A program made the translations under genes and the position numbers. Positions 38,695-48,247 of a DNA stretch of 64,000 bases are shown here, one piece after another. The notes below the pieces were generated by a model. The model had not been told where the DNA came from, searched no databases, and saw only the letters and a program-made list of their open reading frames with translations. Each line of letters starts with the position of its first letter. Position 1 is the first letter of the stretch. Origin of the DNA: Virgibacillus dokdonensis. Lineage in GTDB: Bacteria > Bacillota > Bacilli > Bacillales > Amphibacillaceae. The stretch covers positions 3,096,986 through 3,160,985 of the forward strand of contig NZ_LT745763.1 of the NCBI RefSeq assembly GCF_900166595.1. The letters are read 5' to 3'.

Positions 38695-38959
38695 TTCCAT
38701 ACCTCCTCATATTGTAAAAAGTGGATGAAGACCTAAATGAAATAATGATTGGTCGCCACCTTTCCAAAGCTTTTCATGGACTTGATCTTAACTCGCAAAT
38801 CACTAAATGATCCATGAATGTTAACTTATTTTAGATTGGGCAGAGATTGCATCTGCTTTTCTTGTAGATAGTTTAAACAAATACGAAATAGCTATACATG
38901 TTAGGTTAAATATTTTTAGTTCAAGAAATTAAAATGGCATTTTTCGCTTGAGGTGAACT
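38695..38959. other. Upstream region of the arginine deiminase operon
   Basis: Holds the minus-strand promoter of arcA, not resolved. A separated inverted pair TCATGGA / TCCATGA (about 38776 and 38810) could be a regulator site; I did not find a convincing ARG box or FNR box. Confidence 0.35.
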
Positions 38960-39130
38960 ACTTTTAAACCGGCATGAGCGAATTCCGTGTTATGGCGAGC
39001 GTTTTTTGGACGAGTAGGAGCGAGTTTGTGGGGGAGAGCGATTTTCGGAGAGCAGGAGATAGTTCTACGCAAGGACGGGCGAATTTCAACAGACGCGAAC
39101 GATCCAATCGCCAGCTCATGGCAGTATACA
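38960..39130 (+). repeat. GC-richer purine-rich intergenic block
   Basis: A 170-base stretch markedly richer in G than its surroundings, with recurring GAGCGA/GGCGAG units spaced 15-25 bases apart (GGCGAGCG, GGAGCGAG, GAGAGCGATT, GGGCGAATT). Stop codons interrupt the likely frames and no ribosome site is present. Possibly a dispersed repeat or a structured RNA; only one copy is in this window. Confidence 0.4.
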
Positions 39131-39148
39131 TATTTTCACAATACAAAT

Positions 39149-39179
39149 AGCCGAACAATTATCTTATGATTGTTCGGCT
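39149..39179 (-). terminator. Terminator of argS
   Basis: AGCCGAACAAT and ATTGTTCGGCT form a perfect 11-base stem with loop TATCTTATG, 17 bases beyond the argS stop. Confidence 0.75.
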
Positions 39180-39196
39180 TCTATTTATATAACGTT

Positions 39197-40864
39197 TTAC
39201 ATTTTTTCTGGTGCATGTACACCAACCATACGAAGCGCATTACCAAGCGTTATTTTAACTGCTTCTAGCAACGCTAGCCTTGCTTTCGTTACTTCTAACT
39301 GACTTTCATCTAACACTTTCTCTGCATTATAGAAACTGTGCAATTGAGATGCTACATCAAATGCGTACTGGGTTATTTTATGCGGAATTCGTTTCTCCGC
39401 AGCATCCAACACCAGTTGCGGAAATGTAGCTAATAGCTTTAACAAGTTTATTTCACTCGTTTGTTTTAATAAAGAACTGTCATACTTTTCATAAGCATAA
39501 CCATTTGTTTCTGCCTTATCTAATAACGTACAAATTCGTGCATGCGCATATTGTACATAATAAACCGGGTTGTCATTCGATTGGGAACGAGCAAGATTTA
39601 TATCAAAATCCAAATGCGTATCACAGGAGCGCGTATTCATCATGTAACGCATGGCATCAACGCCTACTTCTTCCATCAGTTGCCTTAGTGTTAGCGCCTT
39701 TCCAGACCGCTTACTCATTTTCACTCGCTCGCCGTCTTCAAATAAATTCACCATTTGAATAATCTCCGTCTCTAACTTCCCTTTTGGATACCCTAATGCT
39801 TGGATTGCCGCTTCCATTCGCGGAACATAACCATGATGATCCGCTCCCCATACGTTAATTAACTGATCAAAGCCACGCTCCAATTTATCGTTATGATAAG
39901 CAATATCAGACGCTAAATACGTGTAGCTTCCATCTGATTTAATAACGACGCGATCTTTATCGTCCCCATATTTTGTCGTCCGAAACCATGTAGCACCATC
40001 CTGTTCATAAATGTCACCAGATGTGCGCATTTTATCGAGCGCTTGATCTACTTTCCCCTTTTCATATAAAGACATTTCCGAAAACCATTGATCAAATGGC
40101 ACCCGAAATTGGTTTAAATCATGCTCGATCTTTTTCAATTCAAAGTCTAATCCGTAGCGCCGAAAATAAGCTAAACGCTCTTCTTTCGGTTTGTGCAACC
40201 ATACATCGCCTTCATCTGCGGCTAATTTTTTCCCAATATCGATAATGTCTTGTCCGTAATAGCCATCCGCTGGCATTTCCGCTTCTCGTCCTAGCGCTTG
40301 CATATACCGCGCTTCCACTGATAAAGCAAGGTTATGCATTTGATTACCAGCATCATTGATATAATATTCTCGCTCGACGTGATAACCAGCAGCTTCCAAT
40401 ACGTTACCAAGCGCATCCCCATAACTCGCACCACGAGCATGACCTAAATGAAGATCCCCTGTAGGATTGGCAGAAACAAACTCAATTTGAATACGATAAT
40501 CTTTCGTATCATGTTTGCCATAATCCGCTTGTTCTTCCAAAATATACGGTACTAACGGTGTTAAATAATCATAGTCCATAAAAATATTAATAAAACCAGG
40601 TCCAGCAATGTCCACCTTGCGTATATATGTACCTGCTACATCGATGTGGTCGACAATAGCTTGGGCGATTTGCCTTGGCGATTGCTTTGCCATTTTTGTC
40701 AGTTGCATAGCAATATTCGTTGCGTAATCACCGTGCTGTTCATTGTTTGGCTTTTCTAAGACAATTTGCGGTATATTGACTTTCTGATCTACTAGTTTAG
40801 CTCGTACCAAAGCTTCTAATATGGAAGTCTTCACCTTTGTTTCAATCTCTTGCACCATATTCAT
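39197..40864 (-). CDS. argS: Arginyl-tRNA synthetase
   Basis: A class I synthetase of 555 residues with an N-terminal additional domain, the signature [17 protein letters not shown] (HIGH motif), the [13 protein letters not shown] stretch, and a C-terminal DALR anticodon-binding domain. It charges tRNA-Arg. ATG 40864 follows AGGAGG by nine bases. Location beside the arginine deiminase genes suggests it may be an arginine-responsive or additional copy. It has its own terminator, so it is separate from arcA. Confidence 0.94.
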   Translation of the reverse strand: MNMVQEIETKVKTSILEALVRAKLVDQKVNIPQIVLEKPNNEQHGDYATNIAMQLTKMAKQSPRQIAQAIVDHIDVAGTYIRKVDIAGPGFINIFMDYDYLTPLVPYILEEQADYGKHDTKDYRIQIEFVSANPTGDLHLGHARGASYGDALGNVLEAAGYHVEREYYINDAGNQMHNLALSVEARYMQALGREAEMPADGYYGQDIIDIGKKLAADEGDVWLHKPKEERLAYFRRYGLDFELKKIEHDLNQFRVPFDQWFSEMSLYEKGKVDQALDKMRTSGDIYEQDGATWFRTTKYGDDKDRVVIKSDGSYTYLASDIAYHNDKLERGFDQLINVWGADHHGYVPRMEAAIQALGYPKGKLETEIIQMVNLFEDGERVKMSKRSGKALTLRQLMEEVGVDAMRYMMNTRSCDTHLDFDINLARSQSNDNPVYYVQYAHARICTLLDKAETNGYAYEKYDSSLLKQTSEINLLKLLATFPQLVLDAAEKRIPHKITQYAFDVASQLHSFYNAEKVLDESQLEVTKARLALLEAVKITLGNALRMVGVHAPEKM

Positions 40865-41005
40865 TCGTGTTGTCCTCCTTTTTAATTTCAATTCCCTCTA
40901 TAAACTATATTAATACCTTCAATCTCATTAACAAGAAGCAAAAAATGGAATTACTTCCTATTTCATAGCTATCTTTCCCTGTTTTCATTCTAGACATACT
41001 GATTT

Positions 41006-41211
41006 GGAACAAAGGCGCAAGCGCCCGTTTAGCAACGTAGCGAGTGGAGCGAATCAACTGAGATAAAGGAATCACGGTGAGGCACGAACCGATGATGACT
41101 TATCGTAAGGCGATTCGTGAAGTCGCCTAGTTGCTGGGCGATGGATCCGGACGGGGCTCACTTGGTTATTTGGTTACGCCGTAGCATCAAATTTTATACT
41201 TCCTATATTTG
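41006..41211 (+). repeat. Repeat family A, copy 3
   Basis: Includes GGCGCAAGCGCCCGTTTAGC, GATGACTTATCGTAAGG, GTCGCCTAGTTGCTGGGCG and ends GTAGCATCAAATTTTATAC. It lies in the divergent gap between argS and the CdaR gene. Confidence 0.85.
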
Positions 41212-41356
41212 AAAAAAGTATGACATTTTTCGTACACTTTACGAACATTGCCATGATATTTATTATGCATCTATACAAATTGTACCCATAATCCTTTATG
41301 ATAAATCATAACCCTTATGATAATGTAAAGACATAATATAATGGAGGTTATTTCCC
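41212..41356 (+). other. Promoter region of the CdaR-type regulator
   Basis: AT-rich; contains TTCGTACACTTTACGAA, an imperfect palindrome at about 41229-41245 that may be an operator. No clear sigma-A promoter assigned. Confidence 0.35.
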
Positions 41357-42493
41357 ATGTTAACAGAGCAACTTGCTTCAGAAATTGTAAAACGAACAAT
41401 GTCTATATTGGAGTTAAATGTCAATGTAATGGATAGGACAGGAACGATCCTTGCTTCAGGTGATCCAAATCGCGTTGGACAACTTCACCATGGAGCATGT
41501 AAAGCGATTGAACAAAAACAAACCATTGACATTCATTCGGTAGAAGAAAGTTGGCGAGGTAAAGCAAAACCTGGTATTAATTTACCAATTCGATTTCATG
41601 ATGATATCGTTGGAGTTATTGGTATTACCGGTGAACCAGAAAAAATTAGAGGCTTTTCTAAATTAGTGCAAATGGGAGCAGAACTAACGTTAGAGCAAGC
41701 TTTTTTGACTCGAGAGATAGACCGAAATGCTAGAATGCGTGATGATGTTATCTCTCACTTATTATTAGGTTCCGATAAAGAACAAGCATACATACTAGAT
41801 AGAGCGCGCTCGCTTAAAATCAATACAGAAGAAACATTTGCCGCTATTCTTCTTTCTATACCTTATCATACAGCCACCACCCAACCTGTAAATCAAATTG
41901 AAGCTTGGGCAAATACGTTGGTTACAGAAGAAGATGAAATCGTTCGTTTTTACACGAACCAATTTGTTATTTTAAAAAAACAACAGAAGCCGTATCTACA
42001 TACAAATGATACCTTAAACAAATGGTTAACAAACAAATTACCCTCTGCACCTATTTCGGATTTAACGGTTGCCTTAGGTCCATTTGCAAGTGGATTTATT
42101 GGCTGGAGACATTCCTTTGAAACGGCACAAATTGTTAAAGATACAGCAGAAGCTTTATATCCAGAAGGCGGCGTTTGGGACCAACAAACACTAGGGCTAT
42201 CTATCTTATGTTATCGTTTTTTACAGGCCGCAAATGAAGAAGCACAAGCGATTAGCTCTATTTATAAAAAAATACTTCATGCAAATGACGGTAAAACACT
42301 AGATGAAACATTTACAACCTACGTTAAAGCGAATGGAGAAATGACAAAAACAGCAAATATCCTCTTTATTCATCGTAATACATTAGCATACCGGTTGGAC
42401 AAAATTCATGAAATAACTGAAAAAAACCCAAGACATCTACAGGATCTTATCGAGCTAAAAGTGGGAGAAATACTTTATAAGTTAGCAACATAA
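41357..42493 (+). CDS. CdaR-family transcriptional regulator of glycerate use
   Basis: The 378-residue protein has the CdaR layout: an N-terminal sugar-diacid recognition domain (about residues 1-135, with VMDRTGTILASGDP and LPIRFHDDIVGVIGITGEP), a GGDEF-like middle region, and a C-terminal HTH_30 (KTANILFIHRNTLAYRLDKI, about 330-350). CdaR-type proteins activate uptake and degradation of sugar diacids and glycerate. It lies directly upstream of a GntP permease and a glycerate kinase, same strand. GGAGG stands ahead of ATG 41357. Confidence 0.9.
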   Translation: MLTEQLASEIVKRTMSILELNVNVMDRTGTILASGDPNRVGQLHHGACKAIEQKQTIDIHSVEESWRGKAKPGINLPIRFHDDIVGVIGITGEPEKIRGFSKLVQMGAELTLEQAFLTREIDRNARMRDDVISHLLLGSDKEQAYILDRARSLKINTEETFAAILLSIPYHTATTQPVNQIEAWANTLVTEEDEIVRFYTNQFVILKKQQKPYLHTNDTLNKWLTNKLPSAPISDLTVALGPFASGFIGWRHSFETAQIVKDTAEALYPEGGVWDQQTLGLSILCYRFLQAANEEAQAISSIYKKILHANDGKTLDETFTTYVKANGEMTKTANILFIHRNTLAYRLDKIHEITEKNPRHLQDLIELKVGEILYKLAT

Positions 42494-42614
42494 TGCATAT
42501 GCACAAAACAACACAATGAAAGCACTTACTTTTCATGCGTTTGCACAATGATTCATGACCTACTTCCCCTCTACAATAGACCTATAACATAAAACGTCGA
42601 AGGAGGAAACCCTA

Positions 42615-43883
42615 ATGGATATTGAAGTAAGTGCATGGGGCGCAATTATCGGTTTATTCTTAGCTATTTTTATGATTTTAAAGAAAATCCCACCTGCTTA
42701 CAGTTTAATTACTGGCGCCGTTGTAGGTGGACTTGTCGGTGGTGCGAGCCTAGTAGACACCGTGCAATTAATGGTTGGGGGCGCGCAAAATATCATGCCC
42801 GCTGTACTAAGAATTTTAGCTGCTGGTGTATTAGCAGGCGTACTAATTGAATCAGGTGCGGCCTCAAAACTAGCACAATCAATTGTTTACAAATTCGGGC
42901 ATACGAGAGCATTGCTTGCATTAGCTATCGCCACTATGTTGTTAACGGCAGTAGGTGTATTTGTTGATGTTGCCGTTATTACGGTAGCACCAATTGCTTT
43001 AGTCATAGCTTCAGAAGCAAAACTATCAAGATTTGCCATCCTTATTGCCATGGTAGGTGGAGGTAAGGCGGGGAACATCATGTCACCGAACCCGAACACG
43101 ATTGCTGTATCGGAGGCTTTTGACGTGTCATTAACATCGGTTATGGCAGCAGGAATGATTCCAGCACTTTTTGGGCTTATGGTAACTTATATGATCGCAA
43201 AACGTGTTTCTGCAAAAGGTACGGCTATTCAAGCAAGTGAAATTGAACAATCAAATATGGAATCGCTACCTTCTTTGTTCACAGCAGCCTTAGCGCCTAT
43301 TGTAGCCATCCTGTTACTTGTGATGCGTCCATTATTTCATATAAATATTGATCCAATGATCGCATTACCTGTTGGTGGATTAGTCGGCGTTATAGCAATG
43401 GGGAAATGGCAGAACACAAATGCTTATATTAAAAGTGGATTAGCAAAAATGGCACCGGTTGCAATTTTACTCATTGGAACAGGAACAGTAGCCGGAATTA
43501 TTACAAATTCGAAATTAGATACAGTCCTGATTCATGTATTAGAAGGATTTGGTTTACCTGCTTTTGCGCTAGCGCCAATATCAGGAATGTTTATGTCAGC
43601 AGCAACAGCATCCACTACGGCAGGATCTGTCGTAGCAAGCAGTGTGTTTAGCGGAGCTATTTTAGAATCCGGAGTTGCTGGTTTAGCCGGAGCTGCTATG
43701 ATTCATGCAGGTGCTACCGTACTTGATCATATGCCACACGGTAGTTTCTTTCATGCCACAGCAGGCAGTGTTGGCATGCAAGTGCAAGAACGTTTGAAAT
43801 TAATTCCTTATGAATCGTTCGTAGGTATCACAATGGCCATCGTCTCTACCCTTATCTACGGTGTATTTGAATGGTTTTTATAA
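42615..43883 (+). CDS. GntP-family permease, probable glycerate transporter
   Basis: The 422-residue membrane protein has 12 or so hydrophobic segments. The GntP signature is seen in GGGKAGNIMSPNPNTIAVSE and in SAATASTTAGSVVASSVF and LDHMPHGSFFHAT. The family takes up gluconate, glycerate and related acids with protons. Location between CdaR and a glycerate kinase suggests D-glycerate as substrate. GAAGGAGG stands eight bases before ATG 42615. Confidence 0.9.
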   Translation: MDIEVSAWGAIIGLFLAIFMILKKIPPAYSLITGAVVGGLVGGASLVDTVQLMVGGAQNIMPAVLRILAAGVLAGVLIESGAASKLAQSIVYKFGHTRALLALAIATMLLTAVGVFVDVAVITVAPIALVIASEAKLSRFAILIAMVGGGKAGNIMSPNPNTIAVSEAFDVSLTSVMAAGMIPALFGLMVTYMIAKRVSAKGTAIQASEIEQSNMESLPSLFTAALAPIVAILLLVMRPLFHINIDPMIALPVGGLVGVIAMGKWQNTNAYIKSGLAKMAPVAILLIGTGTVAGIITNSKLDTVLIHVLEGFGLPAFALAPISGMFMSAATASTTAGSVVASSVFSGAILESGVAGLAGAAMIHAGATVLDHMPHGSFFHATAGSVGMQVQERLKLIPYESFVGITMAIVSTLIYGVFEWFL

Positions 43884-43946
43884 GTCTTAACATAGAAAAA
43901 TATGCAATACCTTATTCCTATAGTGTAAGAAAGGAAGTGAGCAAAA

Positions 43947-45095
43947 ATGAAGAAAACCAAAATTGTGATTGCCCCAGATTCATTTAAAGAAAGCATGACA
44001 GCAAAACAAGCTGCTAAGGCTATAGAGCGTGGATTTCGTTCTGTATATACGGACGCTTTAGAGGTGGATATTATTCCAATGGCTGATGGAGGTGAGGGAA
44101 CAACCCAATCTTTAGCAGATGGATTACAAGGAACACTATATGAAAAAGAAGTTACAGGACCGTTAGGAGAGGGCGTAGTTGCAACCTATGCGATCTCGGG
44201 AGATAGATCAACTGCAATCATTGAAATGGCAGAAGCATCAGGACTTCACCTCGTTCCAAAGGAAAAACGGAATCCATTGTTAACTACTACTTTTGGTACA
44301 GGTGAATTAATCAAAGCAGCCTTAGATAAAGGCGTTACGAAAATCATTCTAGGGATTGGTGGTAGCGCTACAAATGACGGTGGTGCAGGGATGATTGAGG
44401 CACTTGGCGGTATTTTTTACGACAATCATGGCTATCAACTAAAGCGAGGTGGCGGGGCATTATCTCATCTAGCTCAAATAGACTTGTCACATCTAGACGT
44501 CCGCTTAAAATCTATAGAAGTAGAAGTTGCTTGTGATGTGGATAATTTGCTTCTTGGTCCTGATGGAGCAAGTGCCGTTTACGGTCCACAAAAGGGAGCG
44601 ACGGAAGAAATGGTTCAACAATTAGATGATGCATTATGTAATTTCCATGAAATCATTTCAAAAGCTACTGGTACTAGTGTTAAAAACGTACCTGGTTCAG
44701 GTGCTGCGGGTGGTTTAGGAGCTGGTCTATTAGCTGTACTTCATGCCAAGTTAACACCAGGCATTGATATTGTGCTAAAAGAGAGCCAATTTTTCGACCG
44801 AGTAAAGCACGCTGACCTCGTCATTACAGGAGAAGGGAAAATAGATAAGCAAACGATTTACGGCAAAACTCCTATTGGTGTTGCAAAAGCTGCCAAAAAA
44901 TGTGGTATTCCTAAGGTCATTGCATTTTGCGGTACGCTAGGAAAAGGATATGAAACGATATATACTTATGGTATTGATGCAGCATTTAGTATCACACCTG
45001 GCCCATGTCAACTAGAAGAAGCAATGATACATGCAGAAGCATATTTAGAAGGAGTAGCAAGGAATGTAGCTAGGATTTATTGTTATGACATTTAA
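43947..45095 (+). CDS. Glycerate kinase (GlxK/GarK family)
   Basis: A 382-residue glycerate kinase type 1. The N-terminal KIVIAPDSFKESMTAKQAA, then PMADGGEGT, LGIGGSATNDGGAGM and VPGSGAAGGLGAG, are the family motifs; DLVITGEGKIDKQTIYGK lies in the second half. It phosphorylates D-glycerate (usually to 2-phosphoglycerate) so it can enter glycolysis. A spacer of 63 bases from the permease carries a family B fragment (CCTATAGTGTAAGAAAGG); a terminator follows the gene. Confidence 0.93.
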   Translation: MKKTKIVIAPDSFKESMTAKQAAKAIERGFRSVYTDALEVDIIPMADGGEGTTQSLADGLQGTLYEKEVTGPLGEGVVATYAISGDRSTAIIEMAEASGLHLVPKEKRNPLLTTTFGTGELIKAALDKGVTKIILGIGGSATNDGGAGMIEALGGIFYDNHGYQLKRGGGALSHLAQIDLSHLDVRLKSIEVEVACDVDNLLLGPDGASAVYGPQKGATEEMVQQLDDALCNFHEIISKATGTSVKNVPGSGAAGGLGAGLLAVLHAKLTPGIDIVLKESQFFDRVKHADLVITGEGKIDKQTIYGKTPIGVAKAAKKCGIPKVIAFCGTLGKGYETIYTYGIDAAFSITPGPCQLEEAMIHAEAYLEGVARNVARIYCYDI

Positions 45096-45101
45096 AGAAT
45101 G

Positions 45102-45143
45102 GAGAAGTGGAATTTCTCGAGATAGAGCCACTTCTCATTTTTT
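45102..45143 (+). terminator. Terminator of the glycerate operon
   Basis: GAGAAGTGG and CCACTTCTC form a stem followed by ATTTTTT. It begins seven bases after the kinase stop. Confidence 0.85.
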
Positions 45144-45333
45144 AGCTTCATTCATTGTAAGTACAAGAAAAAACTTCAAGTAGTGCTTTTACACATAGTA
45201 CTGATTTTGCAAGCCTTTGAAGCACTTAGTAGAAAACTACATAAATCCTTTCATCCACAACCACTAACACAGACCTTATTAAAAGCATTTCACAACGTCT
45301 AACACCACTTATTATTTCAAATGTACTTTTTAC

Positions 45334-45409
45334 TATTCTGGATCTCCTTCTGTAGCTTCAATTCCAGTTACAAAATCATGCTTATCTAAATTAGCTTTAA
45401 AATCAAAAC
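45334..45409 (-). pseudogene. C-terminal fragment of an unknown small gene
   Basis: On the minus strand a coding-like end reads DGFDFKANLDKHDF.. and ends GDPE then TAG. No start is present; it is cut by the IS3 remnant at about 45412, so it is the tail of a gene displaced by the insertion. Identity unknown; it may belong to the neighbouring toxin/immunity locus. Confidence 0.45.
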
Positions 45410-45411
45410 CA

Positions 45412-46224
45412 TCAGTGCGCTATTAAGGTCTGAATTCGGTATTGTACCAGGCTCAGGCCTTTTAGTTTTGCCTTGATTCGTTTGTTGTTATAGTATTCTA
45501 TATATTTTTCTAGCTCTTGCTTAAAATGCTCTATACTTTCGAATTCATTTAAATAAAGAAATTCTGATTTCATAATGCCAAAGAAGTTTTCAATAACGGC
45601 ATTATCATAACAGTTGCCTTTACGTGACATACTTTGCGTAATCAATCTTTCTCTCAAGGCGTGCTGATATTGTTTCATTTGATAATGCCAGCCTTGATCC
45701 GAATGAATAAGCAGTGCATCTTCCTCTGATAACCGTTTAAATGATTTCTCCAACATTTCCGATACAAGTGAATAAGTAGGTCTAGAGTCGATTGTATAGG
45801 CAATGATTTCCCCATTATATAAATCCAGTATAGGTGAAAGATAGAGTTTCTCCCCAAATAATTTAAACTCTGTAATATCCGTTACCCATTTTTGATTTGG
45901 CTTTTCGGCATTAAAGTTCCGATCTAAAATATTTGGTGCGATATTGCCAACCTTTCCTTTGTAAGAGCGATATTTTTTCATTCGAACTAGGCTTTTTAAA
46001 CCTAATTCTTTCATGATGCGTTGGACTTTTTTATGGTTTACCTTATGCCCTCGATTCCATAGCTCGTCCCGGATACGGCGGTATCCATAACGTCCTTGAT
46101 GCTCATCGTAGATAGCTTGAATCAGCTTTTTCAACTCCACATCTTTATCCGGAAGTCCGAATTTACTTACTATATAGTAGTACGTGCTACGTGGAATCTC
46201 TGCCAGCTGCAGAAGTGCCTTCAC
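45412..46224 (-). pseudogene. IS3-family transposase OrfB (IS150 group), element truncated
   Basis: The reading frame gives 270 residues with an N-terminal HTH_21 region (EHQGRYGYRRIRDELW) and the rve integrase core: catalytic Asp in WVTDITEF, second Asp in LIHSDQGWHYQ, Glu in CYDNAVIENFFGIMKSE. In this family OrfB is made by frameshifting from orfA; here orfA is mostly lost, so it should not be produced as a functional OrfAB. The C-terminal LIAH ends at the junction with non-IS sequence and is probably shortened. Confidence 0.8.
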
Positions 46225-46326
46225 AGGGAATTCATGCCTTAGTTCATAGACTACTTGCGCTTTGTCCTGTTTGGTAATTTCTCCTTATTTTGAACTAAGG
46301 CATTTAGCCAATCAAGGTATGCTTTT
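45412..46326 (-). mobile_element. IS3-family (IS150-like) element, truncated at both ends
   Basis: Holds a near-complete orfB and only the last 20 or so codons of orfA (reading AYLDWLNALVQNKEK, about 46255-46326). The 5' part of orfA is missing and is replaced by the end of the SMI1-type gene. The orfB stop codon lies at the right junction. No terminal inverted repeats were found. A remnant rather than a mobile copy. Confidence 0.7.
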
Positions 46327-46337
46327 TATTATGTTTT

Positions 46338-46778
46338 TTAATCAACTAGTAACTCCAAGTAATATTTATCATTTTCTTCTATTTTTCTTAAAAATTCCTC
46401 AAGAGAAGTCGCAATTTGAATATCATAATAATAAACTGGACTGCTATTCTTTTCATTCAATTCAATTGACATTAAAGCTGATTCGCTACTTTCAAAAAAT
46501 ATTAGTTTGTTATTTTCAAATTCATTATAGATTTCTATGTCAGGATAAAACTCAAAATCATTATCTCTTAATCGAAAATCTCTTACGGAATAAGGATCCA
46601 TAATACGATTTATATTAAACTCTGAACCTTTAATAAACCCGTAGCCAACCTCTATATAAAAATTAACAAACTCCTTAGGAAATTTTAAATCGAGTTCCTT
46701 CTCAACCTCTTTTATTTCATTTTCAGTTACTGGATAAAAACTATTTTCTTTATTTGCCTTCATAGATTCGTATCCCAT
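46338..46778 (-). CDS. SMI1/KNR4-family immunity protein
   Basis: The 146-residue protein fits the SMI1/KNR4 (SUKH) fold: VTENEIKEVEKELDLKFPKEFVNFYIEVGYG at the N-terminus is the hallmark, and the acidic middle and aromatic YYYDIQIATSLEEFL follow. These proteins bind and neutralise nuclease and other polymorphic toxins. Its ATG overlaps the stop of the upstream SHH-type toxin remnant, the usual toxin-immunity arrangement. AAGGAAG stands about nine bases before the start. The 3' end abuts an IS3 remnant. Confidence 0.8.
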   Translation of the reverse strand: MGYESMKANKENSFYPVTENEIKEVEKELDLKFPKEFVNFYIEVGYGFIKGSEFNINRIMDPYSVRDFRLRDNDFEFYPDIEIYNEFENNKLIFFESSESALMSIELNEKNSSPVYYYDIQIATSLEEFLRKIEENDKYYLELLVD

Positions 46779-47190
46779 TATTTTTTACTTCCTTTAAATA
46801 GTTTATTTGCTTGTGTACCTGCTCCATGTATACCAGCTTGATGCTCATTTGGGAACTTTGCAGGATGCATATTCCACCATTCATGTTCTCCGCCAAAAGT
46901 ATTTTCAATCATATGATGAGCATCATACTTATCTCCTTGTTTCCTAATTATTTTACCTATTTTTTCTGAAATAACATTTTCATTAACACAGGCCACTTTT
47001 GCCCCGTGTTTTCTTCCCACTCTTTAATTACTTTATTTTTTTACCTTATCAAATGCCTTAAACACATTACTAATTATACCGCCCTCTATTTGCTTCAAAT
47101 TCGCCCAGATATCATTACAATCCACACGCATCATCGTATTTCTTGAGATCGGTGAGATATACCTGGTAGTTGTTACGTAATAACCTTATT
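46778..47190 (-). pseudogene. Polymorphic toxin remnant with SHH/HNH-like nuclease C-terminus
   Basis: The intact part (46778-47020) encodes 80 residues with DAHHMIENTFGGEHEWWNMHP, a His-rich ββα-metal nuclease motif common at the C-terminus of LXG and related toxins. Upstream, the preceding codons appear in other frames (KEWEENTGQKWP, then NVFKAFDKVKK), showing at least two frameshifts between about 46985 and 47065. A further coding-like stretch reaches about 47190. No LXG export domain remains. It could still be translated weakly from a GTG at 47020. Followed by its immunity gene. Confidence 0.7.
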
Positions 47191-47210
47191 AAGCTCCGAA
47201 ATTAAAGTCT

Positions 47211-47250
47211 AAAAAACCTTGACTGAGTAGTCAAAACTCAATCAAGGGTT
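47211..47250 (-). terminator. Terminator inside the toxin locus
   Basis: On the minus strand AACCCTTGATTGAG and CTCAGTCAAGG pair, followed by TTTTTT. It separates the YezG-type module from the SHH-toxin module, so they are probably different transcription units. Confidence 0.75.
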
Positions 47251-47306
47251 ATTAATCACTCATTAGTCATAAGTTCCGAAATGAACTTGGGCAATGTAAC
47301 ATTCAA

Positions 47307-47776
47307 CTAATTGTTTTCCTTTTTAATTTGTTCAAACCAAAGTCTAGCAATAGAACTTGCAGTTTTATTAGAATCATTTGTGTGTACAAGTTCATATTTA
47401 TAACGTGCGGTTAGTTCATTTGATTTCACATCATAAACAATCTTAATTTCTGCAGGCATTTCACGATCATATTTCTTACATAATTTAACTATTTCTTTAA
47501 TATTTTCATTAATTATTTTTACAACTGCTTTTTGCCGTTCCACTGCTATATCATAAGAAAAATTGGTATCATCCTCTTCATTAACTAATGCATCATTGAG
47601 TTTATGTCTCTCTACAATTTTACCATTGATATTATAAAAAAAGTCACTTGAAACTAGACCTTCTTCATATGAACAATATATATATTTTTATTAGCTCTTT
47701 CAAAAACATACTCTAAACAAATTGAAACCATATCTTCCTGCAATTCACTAAAGTAATCCTCAAATACTTTACCCAA
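47307..47776 (-). pseudogene. YezG/DUF600-family immunity protein, frameshifted
   Basis: Two frames together make a complete DUF600-type protein. The N-terminal part (TTG near 47776, reading GKVFEDYFSELQEDMVS) is open to about 47670. The C-terminal part (SYEEGLVSSDFFYNI through WFEQIKKENN) is open in another frame. The switch falls in an ATATATATAT run near 47680, so loss or gain of one AT unit explains it. YezG-type proteins neutralise LXG toxins. The C-terminal 78 residues have their own GTG but no convincing ribosome site. A terminator follows. Confidence 0.65.
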
Positions 47777-47787
47777 TTCATTCACTC

Positions 47788-47916
47788 CTAGTTTATTATA
47801 TTTACTTCCTCATATTTTCCACCTATTTCATATTCCACGATAAATTCTGATGGCCTTTTATTATTTTGGTCGTATTTGATTTCAACATTAACTTTTATTT
47901 GTAAGTCACGCTTCAC
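47788..47916 (-). CDS. Small protein, 42 residues, in the T7SS toxin locus
   Basis: A short frame starts at GTG 47916, overlapping the TGA of the upstream WXG-like gene (GTGA). It encodes KRDLQIKVNVEIKYD.. ending EEVNIIN, with alternating charged and hydrophobic residues that suggest beta-strands. Tight coupling to the neighbours supports expression, but it could be the N-terminal leftover of a larger gene. No function known. Confidence 0.45.
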   Translation of the reverse strand: MKRDLQIKVNVEIKYDQNNKRPSEFIVEYEIGGKYEEVNIIN

Positions 47917-48224
47917 GAACCTTCACCGCCAATGGCTGCTCCAAGCTCCTCGTCAACTTCTTTCATGCCTTTAAGTAGAGCTACACCTGCTTGATGAATT
48001 TCTTCCATCTGTTTGACCAAGTCTTGATTGACATCGTTATTCATGTTATCTAATAAACCATCCACTTTGGAGATAAAATCCGAATTAAAGGTTTTAAGCC
48101 TGTCCCTCGTATTAGAGCGAAAGTCTGTTGTATACCCCTCAAAATCATCAATCGCTACCCGTAACTCATCAATAATTTTTTGCAGTGCTATAAAGTCCAC
48201 TTTAATTTGTTGTCCAGATACCAC
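47913..48224 (-). CDS. WXG100-like helical T7SS substrate/partner (YwqI/DUF5344-like)
   Basis: About 103 residues, almost entirely helical with heptad-like spacing (KVDFIALQKIIDELRVAIDDF, ISKVDGLLDNM) and a Gly-rich end. It resembles the small YwqI-type proteins encoded just before LXG toxins that form the targeting complex for the type VII secretion machine. The start is uncertain: GTG 48224 follows GAGAGG, while TTG 48245 has no ribosome site. No toxin with an LXG domain follows here. Confidence 0.65.
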   Translation of the reverse strand: MVSGQQIKVDFIALQKIIDELRVAIDDFEGYTTDFRSNTRDRLKTFNSDFISKVDGLLDNMNNDVNQDLVKQMEEIHQAGVALLKGMKEVDEELGAAIGGEGS

Positions 48225-48247
48225 AAAACCTCTCCCATCATCCAAAA

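Noticed and set aside
38776..38816. FNR or ArgR box upstream of arcA
   Set aside because: TCATGGA/TCCATGA is too widely spaced and does not match either consensus well enough.
47110..47205. Possible transposase tail (reading IRLLRNNYQVYLTDLKK)
   Set aside because: Coding-like in one frame, but too short to assign and overlapping toxin-remnant frames.
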